Shown piece by piece: positions 24,341 through 32,323 of a stretch of 60,044 nt of DNA. This stretch comes from Streptomyces hydrogenans (GTDB lineage Bacteria; Actinomycetota; Actinomycetes; Streptomycetales; Streptomycetaceae). A program made the position numbers and the translations under genes. The DNA is taken from contig NZ_BNBS01000046.1 in the NCBI RefSeq assembly GCF_014656075.1, positions 1-60,044 of the forward strand, written 5' to 3'. The notes under the pieces were generated by a model. The model was given only the letters and a program-made list of their open reading frames with translations, was not told the origin of the DNA and ran no database searches. Positions within the stretch are counted from its first letter, which is position 1. Each line of letters begins with the position of its first letter.

Positions 24341-24401
24341 GCTCACGATGCTCAGGCCGGGTGTCTCCGTCCCACCGCCGAGAACCGGCAACCCGCGCGC
24401 T

Positions 24402-25070
24402 TCACGCGGCGGGCTCCGCGCCCAGGTAGGGGGCGAAGTGGTCGGCCACCTCCGCCGCCACCGCCGTCGCGTCGAGGGTGCCGTCGACTTCGATGACGCG
24501 GATGCCCAGGCTGCGGGCGTTCTCCGCCGCGTCCTCGGCGATCAGCCGGTCGCGGGCGACGCGGTTGGCCTGGGCGCGGGCCGGGTCGGTGACCGGGACG
24601 TCGAGGGCGCCCGCGCGCGGAAGGGTGCGGAGCTGGTGGCGGCGGAAGTCCTCGGTGGGGACGAGGACGACCATGCGCCGGGGTGAGTCGAGCAGCGGCG
24701 CGACGAGCTCCGGTCGCAGGCCCCACCCCTCGGCGATCACCGGCCGGGCGGTGAACCACGCGCGCAGGTCGTCCAACGCCCACTCGAAGCGGACCGGGAA
24801 GCCGGCCAGCGCGTCGGCGGCCATCTCCTCCGGGCTCCGCTCCACCCAGACACGCTCCGGGCCGGGGTCCCCCACGGGCTCGCCCAGGGCGACCCGGCGC
24901 GCGATCCGGCGATCCTGGTGGCCCCGGGCGTCGTGGTAGTCGTAGTGATACGCCGTCAAGCCGTGCCTTGTGGCGATGGCTTCCGCCACGGTGGTCTTGC
25001 CGGACCACTGTGCGCCGCCGATCCACAGCGTGCGCCGCAGGCTGCCGTGCGGATCCCAGATCTCTGCCAT
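24402..25070 (-). CDS. P-loop kinase-like NTPase
   Basis: This 222-aa cytoplasmic protein has a Walker A loop GGAQWSGKTT (residues 18-27, Lys25) near the N-terminus and a kinase-like layout, with YHYDYHDARGHQDRR after strand 2 and an Arg-rich lid region (about 135-165). The fold resembles uridylate/adenylyl-sulphate-type or small-molecule kinases, but no substrate motif is recognised. The start is ATG 25070. It is isolated by about 160 bp from the next gene. Confidence 0.72.
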   Translation of the reverse strand: MAEIWDPHGSLRRTLWIGGAQWSGKTTVAEAIATRHGLTAYHYDYHDARGHQDRRIARRVALGEPVGDPGPERVWVERSPEEMAADALAGFPVRFEWALDDLRAWFTARPVIAEGWGLRPELVAPLLDSPRRMVVLVPTEDFRRHQLRTLPRAGALDVPVTDPARAQANRVARDRLIAEDAAENARSLGIRVIEVDGTLDATAVAAEVADHFAPYLGAEPAA

Positions 25071-25231
25071 CAGCGTCCTCCCGTCGGAAGGGCCCGGAAC
25101 TCCGCCCGGTGATCAGTGTCCGGGGTCGGGAGCGAAAACTGCAGTCTTGTCTTCACCGGGTGGTTGACAGAGAGTGGAAGGGAAGGGCGGACCGTCGCCC
25201 GCCGCACCGACACGATCTCCCCGCTCCCCCG

Positions 25232-25606
25232 TCAGACGGAGAGCAGGTCCACGACGAACACCAGCGTCGAGCCGGGCGGGATCAGCGGCGAGGGCGACTG
25301 CTTGCCGTAGCCGAGGCGCGGGGGCACGATGATCTCGCGCCGGCCGCCGACCCTCATGCCCCGCACTCCGCGGTCGAAGCCCTTGACTGCCCGGCCGCCG
25401 CCGAGGGCGAACTTGAACGGCTGGTCCCGGTCCCAGGAGGAGTCGAACTCCTTCCCGGACGCGAAGGTGACGCCGACGTAGTGGACCCTGGCCACCATGC
25501 CCGGCTTAGCCTCGGCCCCGTCCCCGACGACCAGGTCCCGGACGGTCAGCTCGGTGGGGGCGTCGCCCTGGGGTACGTCGACCTCGGGCTTCGTCGGTTC
25601 ACTCAT
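25232..25606 (-). CDS. FKBP-type peptidyl-prolyl cis-trans isomerase
   Basis: This 124-aa single FKBP domain shows VHYVGVTFASGKEFDSSWDRDQPFKF, then GRAVKGFDRGVRGMRVGGRREIIVPPRLGYG and the terminal IPPGSTLVFVVDLLSV strand, which line the proline-binding pocket. It lacks a signal peptide, so it is a cytoplasmic folding helper. The start is ATG 25606, with AGAGG five bases before it; a GTG three bases upstream is less likely. Confidence 0.93.
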   Translation of the reverse strand: MSEPTKPEVDVPQGDAPTELTVRDLVVGDGAEAKPGMVARVHYVGVTFASGKEFDSSWDRDQPFKFALGGGRAVKGFDRGVRGMRVGGRREIIVPPRLGYGKQSPSPLIPPGSTLVFVVDLLSV

Positions 25607-25804
25607 CACTGCCTCTTCACTCTCCGCCCGGAGGTCCTCGCTCGGATCCGCCGGGCACCCGGCCGCTCCGTGCGGCCGACGCTCACGCTACCGAGCGTGC
25701 CGCACCCGGGCGTGCGGCGGAGGGCTGAGGGCGGAGGGAGGAGCCGTGTCCAGACGGGTATCACGGCCGGGGCCACACCGAAGGGGCCGGGGGCGGGGCG
25801 GCGC

Positions 25805-26620
25805 TCACGCGGCATACTCCCCTGTCGCGGCGGGGGCCGACGGGGTCAGGACCTTGCGGGTGACGCGTTCCGCGAGGGCGGCGACCAGGGTCCGGGGGCG
25901 GCGGGGCGTCAGGTGCGCGCCGAGGGCGTTGCCGAACCCGGGGGCGAGGTAGCCGCGGTCGCGGTCCAGTGCGCGCAGCGCGGCGCGCACCACGGGCTCC
26001 GGGGTGGTCATGGAGCCGGTGACGGCCGCCTCGCGGGTGCCGATGGCCTCGAAGAAGGCCGTCTCGACCGGGCCGGGGCACAGGGTGAGCACGCGGATGC
26101 CGCGCCCCCGGCACTCCTGGCGCAGGGCGAGGCCGAAGTTGAGGACGAAGGACTTCGACGCGCCGTAGACCGCGAAGTACGGGGAGGGCTGGAAGCCCGC
26201 GTTGGAGGCGACGTTGAGGACGGCGCCCCGGCCGCGCTCCAGCATCCCGGGCAGCAGCTCGTGGGTGAGGTCGACGAGCGCGACGACGTTGACCATCAGC
26301 TGGTCGTGGTCGCGGGCGCCGGAGATCTCCTCGAAGCGCCCGCAGGTGCCGAAGCCCGCGTTGTTGACGAGCAGGTCGACGACGAGACCCCGGGCGCCCA
26401 GCTCCTCGGCGACGCGGCGGGCGGCGTCCGGCACGGCGAGGTCCTGGACCAGGACGTGGGCGCGGACTCCGTGCACGGCGGTGAGGCGTTCGGCGAGCGC
26501 GGCGAGGCGGTCGCCGGAGCGGGCCACCAGGACGACGTCGTGCCCGCGGGCCGCGAGCTGCTCGGCGAACTCGGCGCCGAGGCCGGACGACGCTCCGGTG
26601 ATGAGGGCGGTGCTGTCCAT
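25805..26620 (-). CDS. SDR-family oxidoreductase
   Basis: This 271-aa classical short-chain dehydrogenase has TGASSGLG (residues 8-15), NNAG (about 90-93), the catalytic block NVASNAG...YGASKSF (Ser/Tyr/Lys) and PGPVETAFF. The group resembles DltE/YqjQ-like ketone or fatty-alcohol reductases; the substrate is not identifiable. It is divergent from a TetR gene (26799) and has a TAGG-ACAGTA-CCTA near-palindrome 69 bp upstream of its start. Confidence 0.87.
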   Translation of the reverse strand: MDSTALITGASSGLGAEFAEQLAARGHDVVLVARSGDRLAALAERLTAVHGVRAHVLVQDLAVPDAARRVAEELGARGLVVDLLVNNAGFGTCGRFEEISGARDHDQLMVNVVALVDLTHELLPGMLERGRGAVLNVASNAGFQPSPYFAVYGASKSFVLNFGLALRQECRGRGIRVLTLCPGPVETAFFEAIGTREAAVTGSMTTPEPVVRAALRALDRDRGYLAPGFGNALGAHLTPRRPRTLVAALAERVTRKVLTPSAPAATGEYAA

Positions 26621-26688
26621 GCGTTCCTCCGTCGGTCGAAGCGGGTGGTGGTGTCGGCGCGTTTCGGCGACACCGACACCAACTGAGA

Positions 26689-26702
26689 TAGGACAGTACC
26701 TA
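26689..26702. promoter_or_regulatory. Candidate operator between SDR and TetR genes
   Basis: TAGGACAGTACCTA is an imperfect palindrome with TAGG/CCTA ends, in the AT-richer part of the 178-bp divergent gap. It is the most symmetrical element I see there. Assignment to the TetR protein is inference. Confidence 0.4.
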
Positions 26703-26798
26703 ATTTCATCGAAGATGCAACAGCTCTGATGCAGTTACCTGGTTGTTCGCATCCTCGCTGTATCGTGAGTGGAGACAGGTGACAGCTCGGGAGGCACG

Positions 26799-27377
26799 AT
26801 GGTCGAGAAGGCGGCAGCGCCGTTGCGCGCGGACGCGGAGCGCAGCGTCCGCGCGATCCTGGAGGCGGCGGAGCGGGTCCTCGCCGTGGATCCCGGCGCC
26901 TCCATGGAGCAGATCGCCGTGGCCGCCGGGGTCGCCCGTACGACGATCCACCGGAGGTTCGCCAACCGGCAGGCGTTGATCGAGGCGCTCGCGACGTCCG
27001 CGGCCCGTCAGCTCGCCCAGGCGGTGGACGACGGCCGGCCGGACACCGCTCCGCCGCTGGTCGCGATGCACCGCATCACCGCCAACGTCCTCCAGGTCAA
27101 GGGCGCCTGGACGTTCGCGCTGAGCCAGGGGGACGACCCCGACAGCGAGGCCGCCGCCCTCCAGCTGGACATCGCCCGCCGGTGCGTCGCGGTCCTGGCA
27201 CGCGCTCAGGCCGACGGCCTCATCGACGAGAAGGCCGACCTCGACTGGGTGCGCCGGGTCTACTACGCGCTCATCGGCGAATCCCTGCACGGCGGCGACG
27301 ACTCCGACACCGATCCCGACACCCTCGCGGCCCGCATCATCGACACGCTCCTCCACGGCGCCGGCCCGCGCGCCTGA
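26799..27377 (+). CDS. TetR-family regulator
   Basis: This 192-aa protein has a TetR HTH (MEQIAVAAGVARTTIHRRFANRQALIEAL, residues about 35-60) and a helical C-terminal domain. The start is ATG 26799, with GGGAGG four bases upstream; an earlier in-frame ATG at 26769 lacks this. The divergent SDR gene is its likely target. Confidence 0.87.
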   Translation: MVEKAAAPLRADAERSVRAILEAAERVLAVDPGASMEQIAVAAGVARTTIHRRFANRQALIEALATSAARQLAQAVDDGRPDTAPPLVAMHRITANVLQVKGAWTFALSQGDDPDSEAAALQLDIARRCVAVLARAQADGLIDEKADLDWVRRVYYALIGESLHGGDDSDTDPDTLAARIIDTLLHGAGPRA

Positions 27378-27523
27378 CCGCCCCCACGAGAGCCGTACGA
27401 CGACGCCGGGCCGCCCACGGCGTCCGACACCCCGTCCTTCCGAGGGCGAAGTCCCCATAGTGCCCACACCGGACGCTAAACGACGCCAAGTTCCCGAGGC
27501 TCAGGCAACTTCAGCGACGAAGG

Positions 27524-27628
27524 GTGCACCGTCATGTCCCTACCTCCGAAGCGGCCTTGGACCAGTCGCAACAGGGCTTCGACGTGATGATCGACGTACT
27601 GGACCGCACCATCAAGTCGCTCGCCTGA
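27524..27628 (+). pseudogene. Possible C-terminal gene remnant
   Basis: A 34-codon stretch opens with a possible GTG and ends SEAALDQSQQGFDVMIDV followed by LDRTIKSLA and a stop. The amphipathic helix pattern resembles the last helix of a TetR-type regulator, and the flanks on both sides are non-coding. There is no ribosome-binding site. It looks like the tail of a deleted gene, but a chance frame cannot be excluded. Confidence 0.3.
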
Positions 27629-27647
27629 GCCACGGGTCCGGCACCCC

Positions 27648-29273
27648 TCACCGGATGCCGGGCGCGGCGGTGGGGCCGTCCGCGCCGTCGGCCTTCTCCG
27701 TCGGCCGGGGTCGGCCCCGACCGCGTCCGGCCGCCTCGGACTCCTCGCGGTGGCCCCGCTCCCACCGCCAGATCTGGCTGAGACGGTGGTCGTGCACGTA
27801 GGCGGGATGCGGGGGCGCGCCCACCCGCGCGATCGCGTCGGCGGTGCGCGGATCGTCGCGGAGGAGGAGTCCGAAAGCGGCGTTGAGGCGCGTGTCGAAG
27901 AGGTCCTCGTCCAGGAGCGCCGCGAGGGCGTCGGCGATCGCCGGCGTACGGTCCGCGCTGTGCGCGACGCCCTCCGCGACGGAGGCCCGCACGTCGGCCA
28001 CCGGGTCCCCGAGCAGGCCGACGATGACGTCCGCGAAGTCGGGGCTCCCCTCGTGCGCCACGATCAGCGCCCGGCCGGCTTTGGCGCGCACTCCCCCGTC
28101 CTCGTCCGCGGCGAGTGCCGACAGGACGGCGCGGGCGTCCGCGTCGAGCGGCGGAGGCGGGATGTCCCAGCTGCGCACGAGGTCGGGGACCTGGGCGCGG
28201 ACGCGCGGGTCGGGGTGGCCTGCGTGCCTCAGCCCCACGGCCTTCAGTCGCGGGTGCTCCGTCTCGTTCAGGACGAGCAGCACCTCGGCGAGGACGCCGG
28301 GATCGTCCTCCCCGCCGGTCGCCCAGGCGACGAGCAGATCGGCCGTCTCCTTCTCGTAGGAGTTCCGCCAGGTCGGCGGCGAGACGAGAAGGTGGTGAAG
28401 CACGTCGAGGACGAACCGGCGGCGCTCCGGGTCCGGGCTGTGGCGGTACGCCGTGACGGCCGCCCACGTCTCCCTGCTGCGGCGCTCGGAGAGAACCCAC
28501 CGGGCGGCCGCCCGGTCGACGTGATCGCTGTCGCGCCGTCGGGTGGCCCTGGCCACCAGCTCCTCCACGGGCGTCAGGACGCGGAAGGCCCACTCCAGGT
28601 CCGTGAGGATCGCACCATGCCCCTCTCTGACCGTCAGGGCAGTCGAGTCGGCGGTCGGGCCTGTCGGATCGGTCGGATCGGTCGGATCGGTCGGTCCGGT
28701 CGAGTCCGTCAGACCCGTGAAGTCGGTCGGACCCGTCGAGTCCATCAGGGCCGTCGGAGCTTCGAGCATCACCTGCCAGACGTGGGTGTACTCGCCGTCC
28801 ATGACCCGGGACCCGCGGGCGTCGGCGGGACGTGACGCGTCCGCCCGGTCGCGGAGTTCGTCCCGCGCGCACCGCTCGTACCATTCCCGGGCCAGGGCGA
28901 GCAGACGCGCCCGCTCGGCGTCCGGGAGCCGCCGGGGATCGTGCCCCAGCACGGCCGCCGCCATGGCCGGTGAGCCGCCCGCGACCGCCCGGGTCAGCGG
29001 GGTCGTACCGTCCGGCAGCGTCCGGTCCGGGTCGGCTCCGCCCTCGACCAGCGCCTCCGCGACGGCGGCGTCGTAGGCGGCGATGGCCAGGCACAGCACC
29101 GGCAGGCCTTCCTCCGTCGGCGTGTCGGGGGTCGCTCCGGCCTCCAGCAGGGCGGCCACCGCCTCCGCGTCACCCCGCCGGACCGCCGCCACCAGCTCCG
29201 CACCGTCGGTCCTCAACCGCGCCTCCCGTCTCGTCGCCCCGCGTCGGTGACCGTAGTCGGCGGGGCGGGACAC
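27648..29273 (-). CDS. Ankyrin plus HEAT-like repeat protein
   Basis: This 541-aa protein has about three ankyrin units at the N-terminus (residues 25-125, with ELVAAVRRGDAEAVAALLEAGA and EALVEGGADPDRTLPDGTTPL). A low-complexity Thr/Asp/Pro linker (about 175-215) is encoded by a 9-bp minisatellite. A C-terminal armadillo/HEAT-like solenoid (about 270-500) has units such as DEDGGVRAKAGRALIVA and DPVADVRASVAEGVA. No catalytic or membrane feature is visible. It is likely a cytoplasmic protein-binding scaffold; the partner is unknown. Confidence 0.75.
   Translation of the reverse strand: MSRPADYGHRRGATRREARLRTDGAELVAAVRRGDAEAVAALLEAGATPDTPTEEGLPVLCLAIAAYDAAVAEALVEGGADPDRTLPDGTTPLTRAVAGGSPAMAAAVLGHDPRRLPDAERARLLALAREWYERCARDELRDRADASRPADARGSRVMDGEYTHVWQVMLEAPTALMDSTGPTDFTGLTDSTGPTDPTDPTDPTGPTADSTALTVREGHGAILTDLEWAFRVLTPVEELVARATRRRDSDHVDRAAARWVLSERRSRETWAAVTAYRHSPDPERRRFVLDVLHHLLVSPPTWRNSYEKETADLLVAWATGGEDDPGVLAEVLLVLNETEHPRLKAVGLRHAGHPDPRVRAQVPDLVRSWDIPPPPLDADARAVLSALAADEDGGVRAKAGRALIVAHEGSPDFADVIVGLLGDPVADVRASVAEGVAHSADRTPAIADALAALLDEDLFDTRLNAAFGLLLRDDPRTADAIARVGAPPHPAYVHDHRLSQIWRWERGHREESEAAGRGRGRPRPTEKADGADGPTAAPGIR
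28654..28743. repeat. In-frame 9-bp minisatellite, ten units
   Basis: Ten consecutive 9-bp units follow the GTCGGATCG theme, three of them identical (28663-28689). On the coding minus strand each unit encodes a Thr-x-x triplet such as TDP, TGP or TDS. The period keeps frame, so copy-number change would lengthen or shorten the linker without breaking the gene. Confidence 0.9.
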
Positions 29274-29332
29274 CGCTCGCCCTTTACGGCTCGCCAGGGA
29301 ACGGGCCTGCGACGTCCGCCCTCTTCATGTTG

Positions 29333-29364
29333 GGCATTCTCTTGACGACAGTCAACAGAATGCC
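29333..29364. promoter_or_regulatory. Long palindromic operator overlapping a promoter
   Basis: GGCATTCTCTTGAC (29333-29346) and GTCAACAGAATGCC (29351-29364) are inverted repeats with one mismatch around GACA. The TTGACG at 29342-29347 and TAGCTT at 29365-29370 are spaced 17 bp apart like -35/-10 boxes. A repressor bound here would block the promoter of the MHS transporter gene at 29407. Confidence 0.75.
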
Positions 29365-29406
29365 TAGCTTCACGGTGTCCTCCCGCACGACCGAGAGAGT
29401 CCCGCG

Positions 29407-30753
29407 ATGCCTTCCTCCCCCGCCGCGTCACCCGAGCAGAACCGCCAACTCCGCCGCATAGCCCTCTCGGGGCTGCTCGGCACCGCCGTGGAGTTCTACG
29501 ACTTCCTCGTCTACGGCACGGTCGCCGCCCTCGTCTTCGGCGAACTGTTCTTCCCCGGCGCCGACCCCGCCGTCGGCACGATCGCCGCGTTCGGCACCTT
29601 CGCCGCCGGGTACGTCGCCCGGCCGGTCGGCGGCATCCTCTTCGGACACTTCGGCGACCGGCTCGGCCGCAAGAGCATGCTGCTGCTCACCATGGGCCTG
29701 ATGGGCGGCGCCAGCTTCCTGATCGGCCTGCTCCCGACGTACGACGCCATCGGCGTCTGGGCGCCGGTCCTGCTGATCGCCCTGCGGGTCGTGCAGGGCA
29801 TCGCCATCGGCGGCGAGTGGGGCGGTGCCACCCTGATGGTCGTCGAGCACGCGGGCGAGCGGCGGCGCGGCCTGTGGTCCGGCTTCACCCAGATGGGAGC
29901 CCCGCTCGGGTCCCTGATCTCGGCCGCCGTCGTCGCCCTCGTCTCCACCCTGCCGCGGGACGAGTTCACGTCCTGGGGCTGGCGCGTACCGTTCCTGCTG
30001 AGCGTCCTGCTGCTCGGCGTCGGGCTGTTCGTCCGCCTCAAGGTGGTGGAGAGCCCGCTCTTCGCCGAGGTGAAGAAGGAACGGGCCGAGGCCCGGCTGC
30101 CGGTCCTCGACGTCCTGCGCCGCCCCCGGCCCGTCCTGCTCGCCTGCTGCGTCGGCATCGGCGCCTTCACCGCCCAGTCCCTGCTGACCAGTTACCTCAT
30201 CGCGTACGCCACGGGCATCGGCTACGCCCGCCCCCAGGTGCTCACCGCGCTCACCGTGTCCGCCGCCGTCGCGCTCGTCGTCCTCCCCTTCGCCTCGGCG
30301 CTCTCCGACCGCGTCGGCCGCCGCCCCGTCGTCCTCGTCGGTGCCGTCGCCTCGGCCGCGACCGCCTTCCCCGTGCTCGCGCTGATCGACTCGAAGTCAC
30401 CGGGCGCGCTGATCCTCGCGGTCGTCATCGGCCACGGAATCTCCCAGTCGCTCATGTACGGCCCGCTGGGCGCCCTGTTCAGCGAGATGTTCGGTACCCA
30501 CGTCCGCTACACCGGTGCCTCGCTCGGCTACCAGGGCGCCACCCTCATCGGCGCCGGCTTCTCCCCGATGATCGCCGGAAGCCTCGTCGCCGGGAGCGGC
30601 GACGGCACCCCCGTGGCCCTGCTGCTGTGCGGCGGCTCGCTCATCACGGCGCTGACCGTCTGGTTCGTACGCGAGACCAGCCGTACGTCCCTGTCCGGCG
30701 CGGCGGCGACCGCGCCCGACGACGCCCGCGCCGCGGAGCGCCAGTCCGCGTAG
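29407..30753 (+). CDS. MFS transporter, metabolite:H+ symporter (MHS) family
   Basis: This 448-aa twelve-segment transporter has the MHS signature TAVEFYDFLVYGTVAALVF and RPVGGILFGHFGDRLGRKS in the first half, and a second conserved loop SDRVGRRPVVLVG. It probably imports an organic acid. The start is ATG 29407. The promoter carries a long palindrome (29333-29364), and a PaaX-type regulator follows 65 bp downstream. It is paralogous to the probable 3-hydroxybutyrate importer at 13763-15133, but its own substrate is not evident. Confidence 0.87.
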   Translation: MPSSPAASPEQNRQLRRIALSGLLGTAVEFYDFLVYGTVAALVFGELFFPGADPAVGTIAAFGTFAAGYVARPVGGILFGHFGDRLGRKSMLLLTMGLMGGASFLIGLLPTYDAIGVWAPVLLIALRVVQGIAIGGEWGGATLMVVEHAGERRRGLWSGFTQMGAPLGSLISAAVVALVSTLPRDEFTSWGWRVPFLLSVLLLGVGLFVRLKVVESPLFAEVKKERAEARLPVLDVLRRPRPVLLACCVGIGAFTAQSLLTSYLIAYATGIGYARPQVLTALTVSAAVALVVLPFASALSDRVGRRPVVLVGAVASAATAFPVLALIDSKSPGALILAVVIGHGISQSLMYGPLGALFSEMFGTHVRYTGASLGYQGATLIGAGFSPMIAGSLVAGSGDGTPVALLLCGGSLITALTVWFVRETSRTSLSGAAATAPDDARAAERQSA

Positions 30754-30818
30754 GCCCGACGGCGACGGCGTGACGGCCGCCCTCCGGCGCGTCGGCGGGC
30801 GGCCGTACCCTTGCCCTC

Positions 30819-31685
30819 GTGGAGAACGACGACGTCCTGGACCCGGCGGAGGGCCCGCAGCAGCGGCCCCAGTCGCTCATGCTCGCCTTCTTCGGCAACC
30901 ACGTGCTGGAGGAGGGTGACCTGTGCGTGTCCTCGGGCAGCGTCATCGACGTCCTCGGCCGGGTGGGGGTCGGCGAGCCGGCCGTACGCTCCACCCTCAC
31001 CCGGATGGTCAACCGCGGGCTGCTGAGCCGTCAGCGGGAGGGCCGCAGGATGTACTTCGGCCTGACCCCCCACGCGCGGCGCATCCTGGAGGACGGCCAC
31101 GCCCGCATCTGGACGCGGGGCGCCGTCGACGACGCCTGGGACGGCACCTGGACCCTGCTCGGCTTCTCCCTCCCCGACTCCTGGAAGAGCCGGCGGCACG
31201 ACCTGCGCTCGCGTCTCACCTGGTCGGGCTTCGGCCCCCTCTACAGCGGGCTGTGGATCGCGCCGGGGGAGGTCGACGTGACGGCGGTGGTCGAGGAACT
31301 CGACCTCTCCGACCACGTCAAGGTCTTCCGCGCGCAGGCCGCCGATCTCACCGACATCGACCAGATGATCCGTGACACCTGGGACCTGGAGTCGATCGCC
31401 GCCCGCTACACCTCCTTCGACGCCCGCTGGACCCCCCACCTCGCCTCGGAGCCAGACACAGGCTCCGGCTCCGGATCCGATGACGATCCCATCGGTACGC
31501 GGCTGCGCCTGGTCAGCGAATGGCTCTGGACCATCCGCACCGACCCCCGCCTCCCCGCCCGCCACCTCCCGCCGGACTGGCCCGCCGGCCCCGCGCAGGA
31601 GACCTTCCGCCACGTGGCCGCCCGGACGGAGGAGCCCGCACGGCGGATGGCGCAGGAGCTCCTGGATACGACGCGGGCCCGCTGA
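30819..31685 (+). CDS. PaaX-family transcriptional regulator
   Basis: This 288-aa protein has an N-terminal winged HTH (QSLMLAFFGNHVLEEGDL... LTRMVNRGLLSRQREGRRMYFGLTP, residues about 20-85). The PaaX central domain (WDGTWTLLGFSLPDSWKSRRHDLRSRLTWSGFGPLYSGLWI) and the C-terminal domain with RDPRLPARHLPPDWP-type ending complete the family architecture. Members usually repress aromatic-acid or related catabolic genes through acyl-CoA effectors. The start is GTG 30819; no clear ribosome-binding site is seen. The transporter just upstream is a plausible target. Confidence 0.85.
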   Translation: MENDDVLDPAEGPQQRPQSLMLAFFGNHVLEEGDLCVSSGSVIDVLGRVGVGEPAVRSTLTRMVNRGLLSRQREGRRMYFGLTPHARRILEDGHARIWTRGAVDDAWDGTWTLLGFSLPDSWKSRRHDLRSRLTWSGFGPLYSGLWIAPGEVDVTAVVEELDLSDHVKVFRAQAADLTDIDQMIRDTWDLESIAARYTSFDARWTPHLASEPDTGSGSGSDDDPIGTRLRLVSEWLWTIRTDPRLPARHLPPDWPAGPAQETFRHVAARTEEPARRMAQELLDTTRAR

Positions 31686-31761
31686 CCGACCCCGCGGCGG
31701 GACGCGACAAGGGCCGGATTCTCGTGTGCGGCCCACCCGCGGCGAGGGCTACTGTGCCCCG

Positions 31762-32268
31762 GTGACACAGACGCAGCAACGCCGCGATGTGGGACCTCCT
31801 GGCAGCGGCTCCGACGAGAAGTCGACCCTGACCGCGTTCCTGGACTACCTCCGGGACGCCGTGGCCGCGAAGGCGCGGGGCCTCGACGACGAGAAGGGCC
31901 GGACGCCCGGAGTGCCGTCCGGCACCAGCGTCCTCGGCCTGGTGAAGCACCTGACGGCGGCCGAACTCTACTGGTTCGCCTGGGCCTTCGAGGGCGCCGA
32001 CATCGCACACCCGGACTTCGGCATGGAGCTCACCGCGGAGGACGACGCGGACACCCTGCTCGCCGCCTACCGGGCCGCCGTCGAGCGGTCGAACGAGATC
32101 ATCGCGCGCTGCGACGACGTGACCCGTCCGTGCGCCCGGGCCGCGGGCAAGGCGGACGTCGTACCCACCCTGCGCTGGGTGCTGGTGCACATGATCGAGG
32201 AGACGGCTCGCCACGCAGGCCATGCCGACATCCTGCGCGAGCAGGCCGACGGCGCCGTCGGCAGATGA
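31762..32268 (+). CDS. DinB-family protein
   Basis: This 168-aa four-helix-bundle protein has the DinB/DUF664 pattern: TLTAFLDYLRDAVAAKARGL, then SVLGLVKHLTAAELYWF with the first His ligand, and LRWVLVHMIEETARHAGHADILRE with two more His, making a three-His metal site. Many actinobacterial members are mycothiol-dependent metal enzymes. The GTG at 31762 is preferred because the DinB helix 1 follows shortly; upstream sequence in this frame is Arg/Pro-rich read-through. Confidence 0.82.
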   Translation: MTQTQQRRDVGPPGSGSDEKSTLTAFLDYLRDAVAAKARGLDDEKGRTPGVPSGTSVLGLVKHLTAAELYWFAWAFEGADIAHPDFGMELTAEDDADTLLAAYRAAVERSNEIIARCDDVTRPCARAAGKADVVPTLRWVLVHMIEETARHAGHADILREQADGAVGR

Positions 32269-32323
32269 CTCCCGGCGCAAGCGGGGGCGGTGGCACGGCG
32301 GGCGCGGCACGTAGGGTGCCGGG

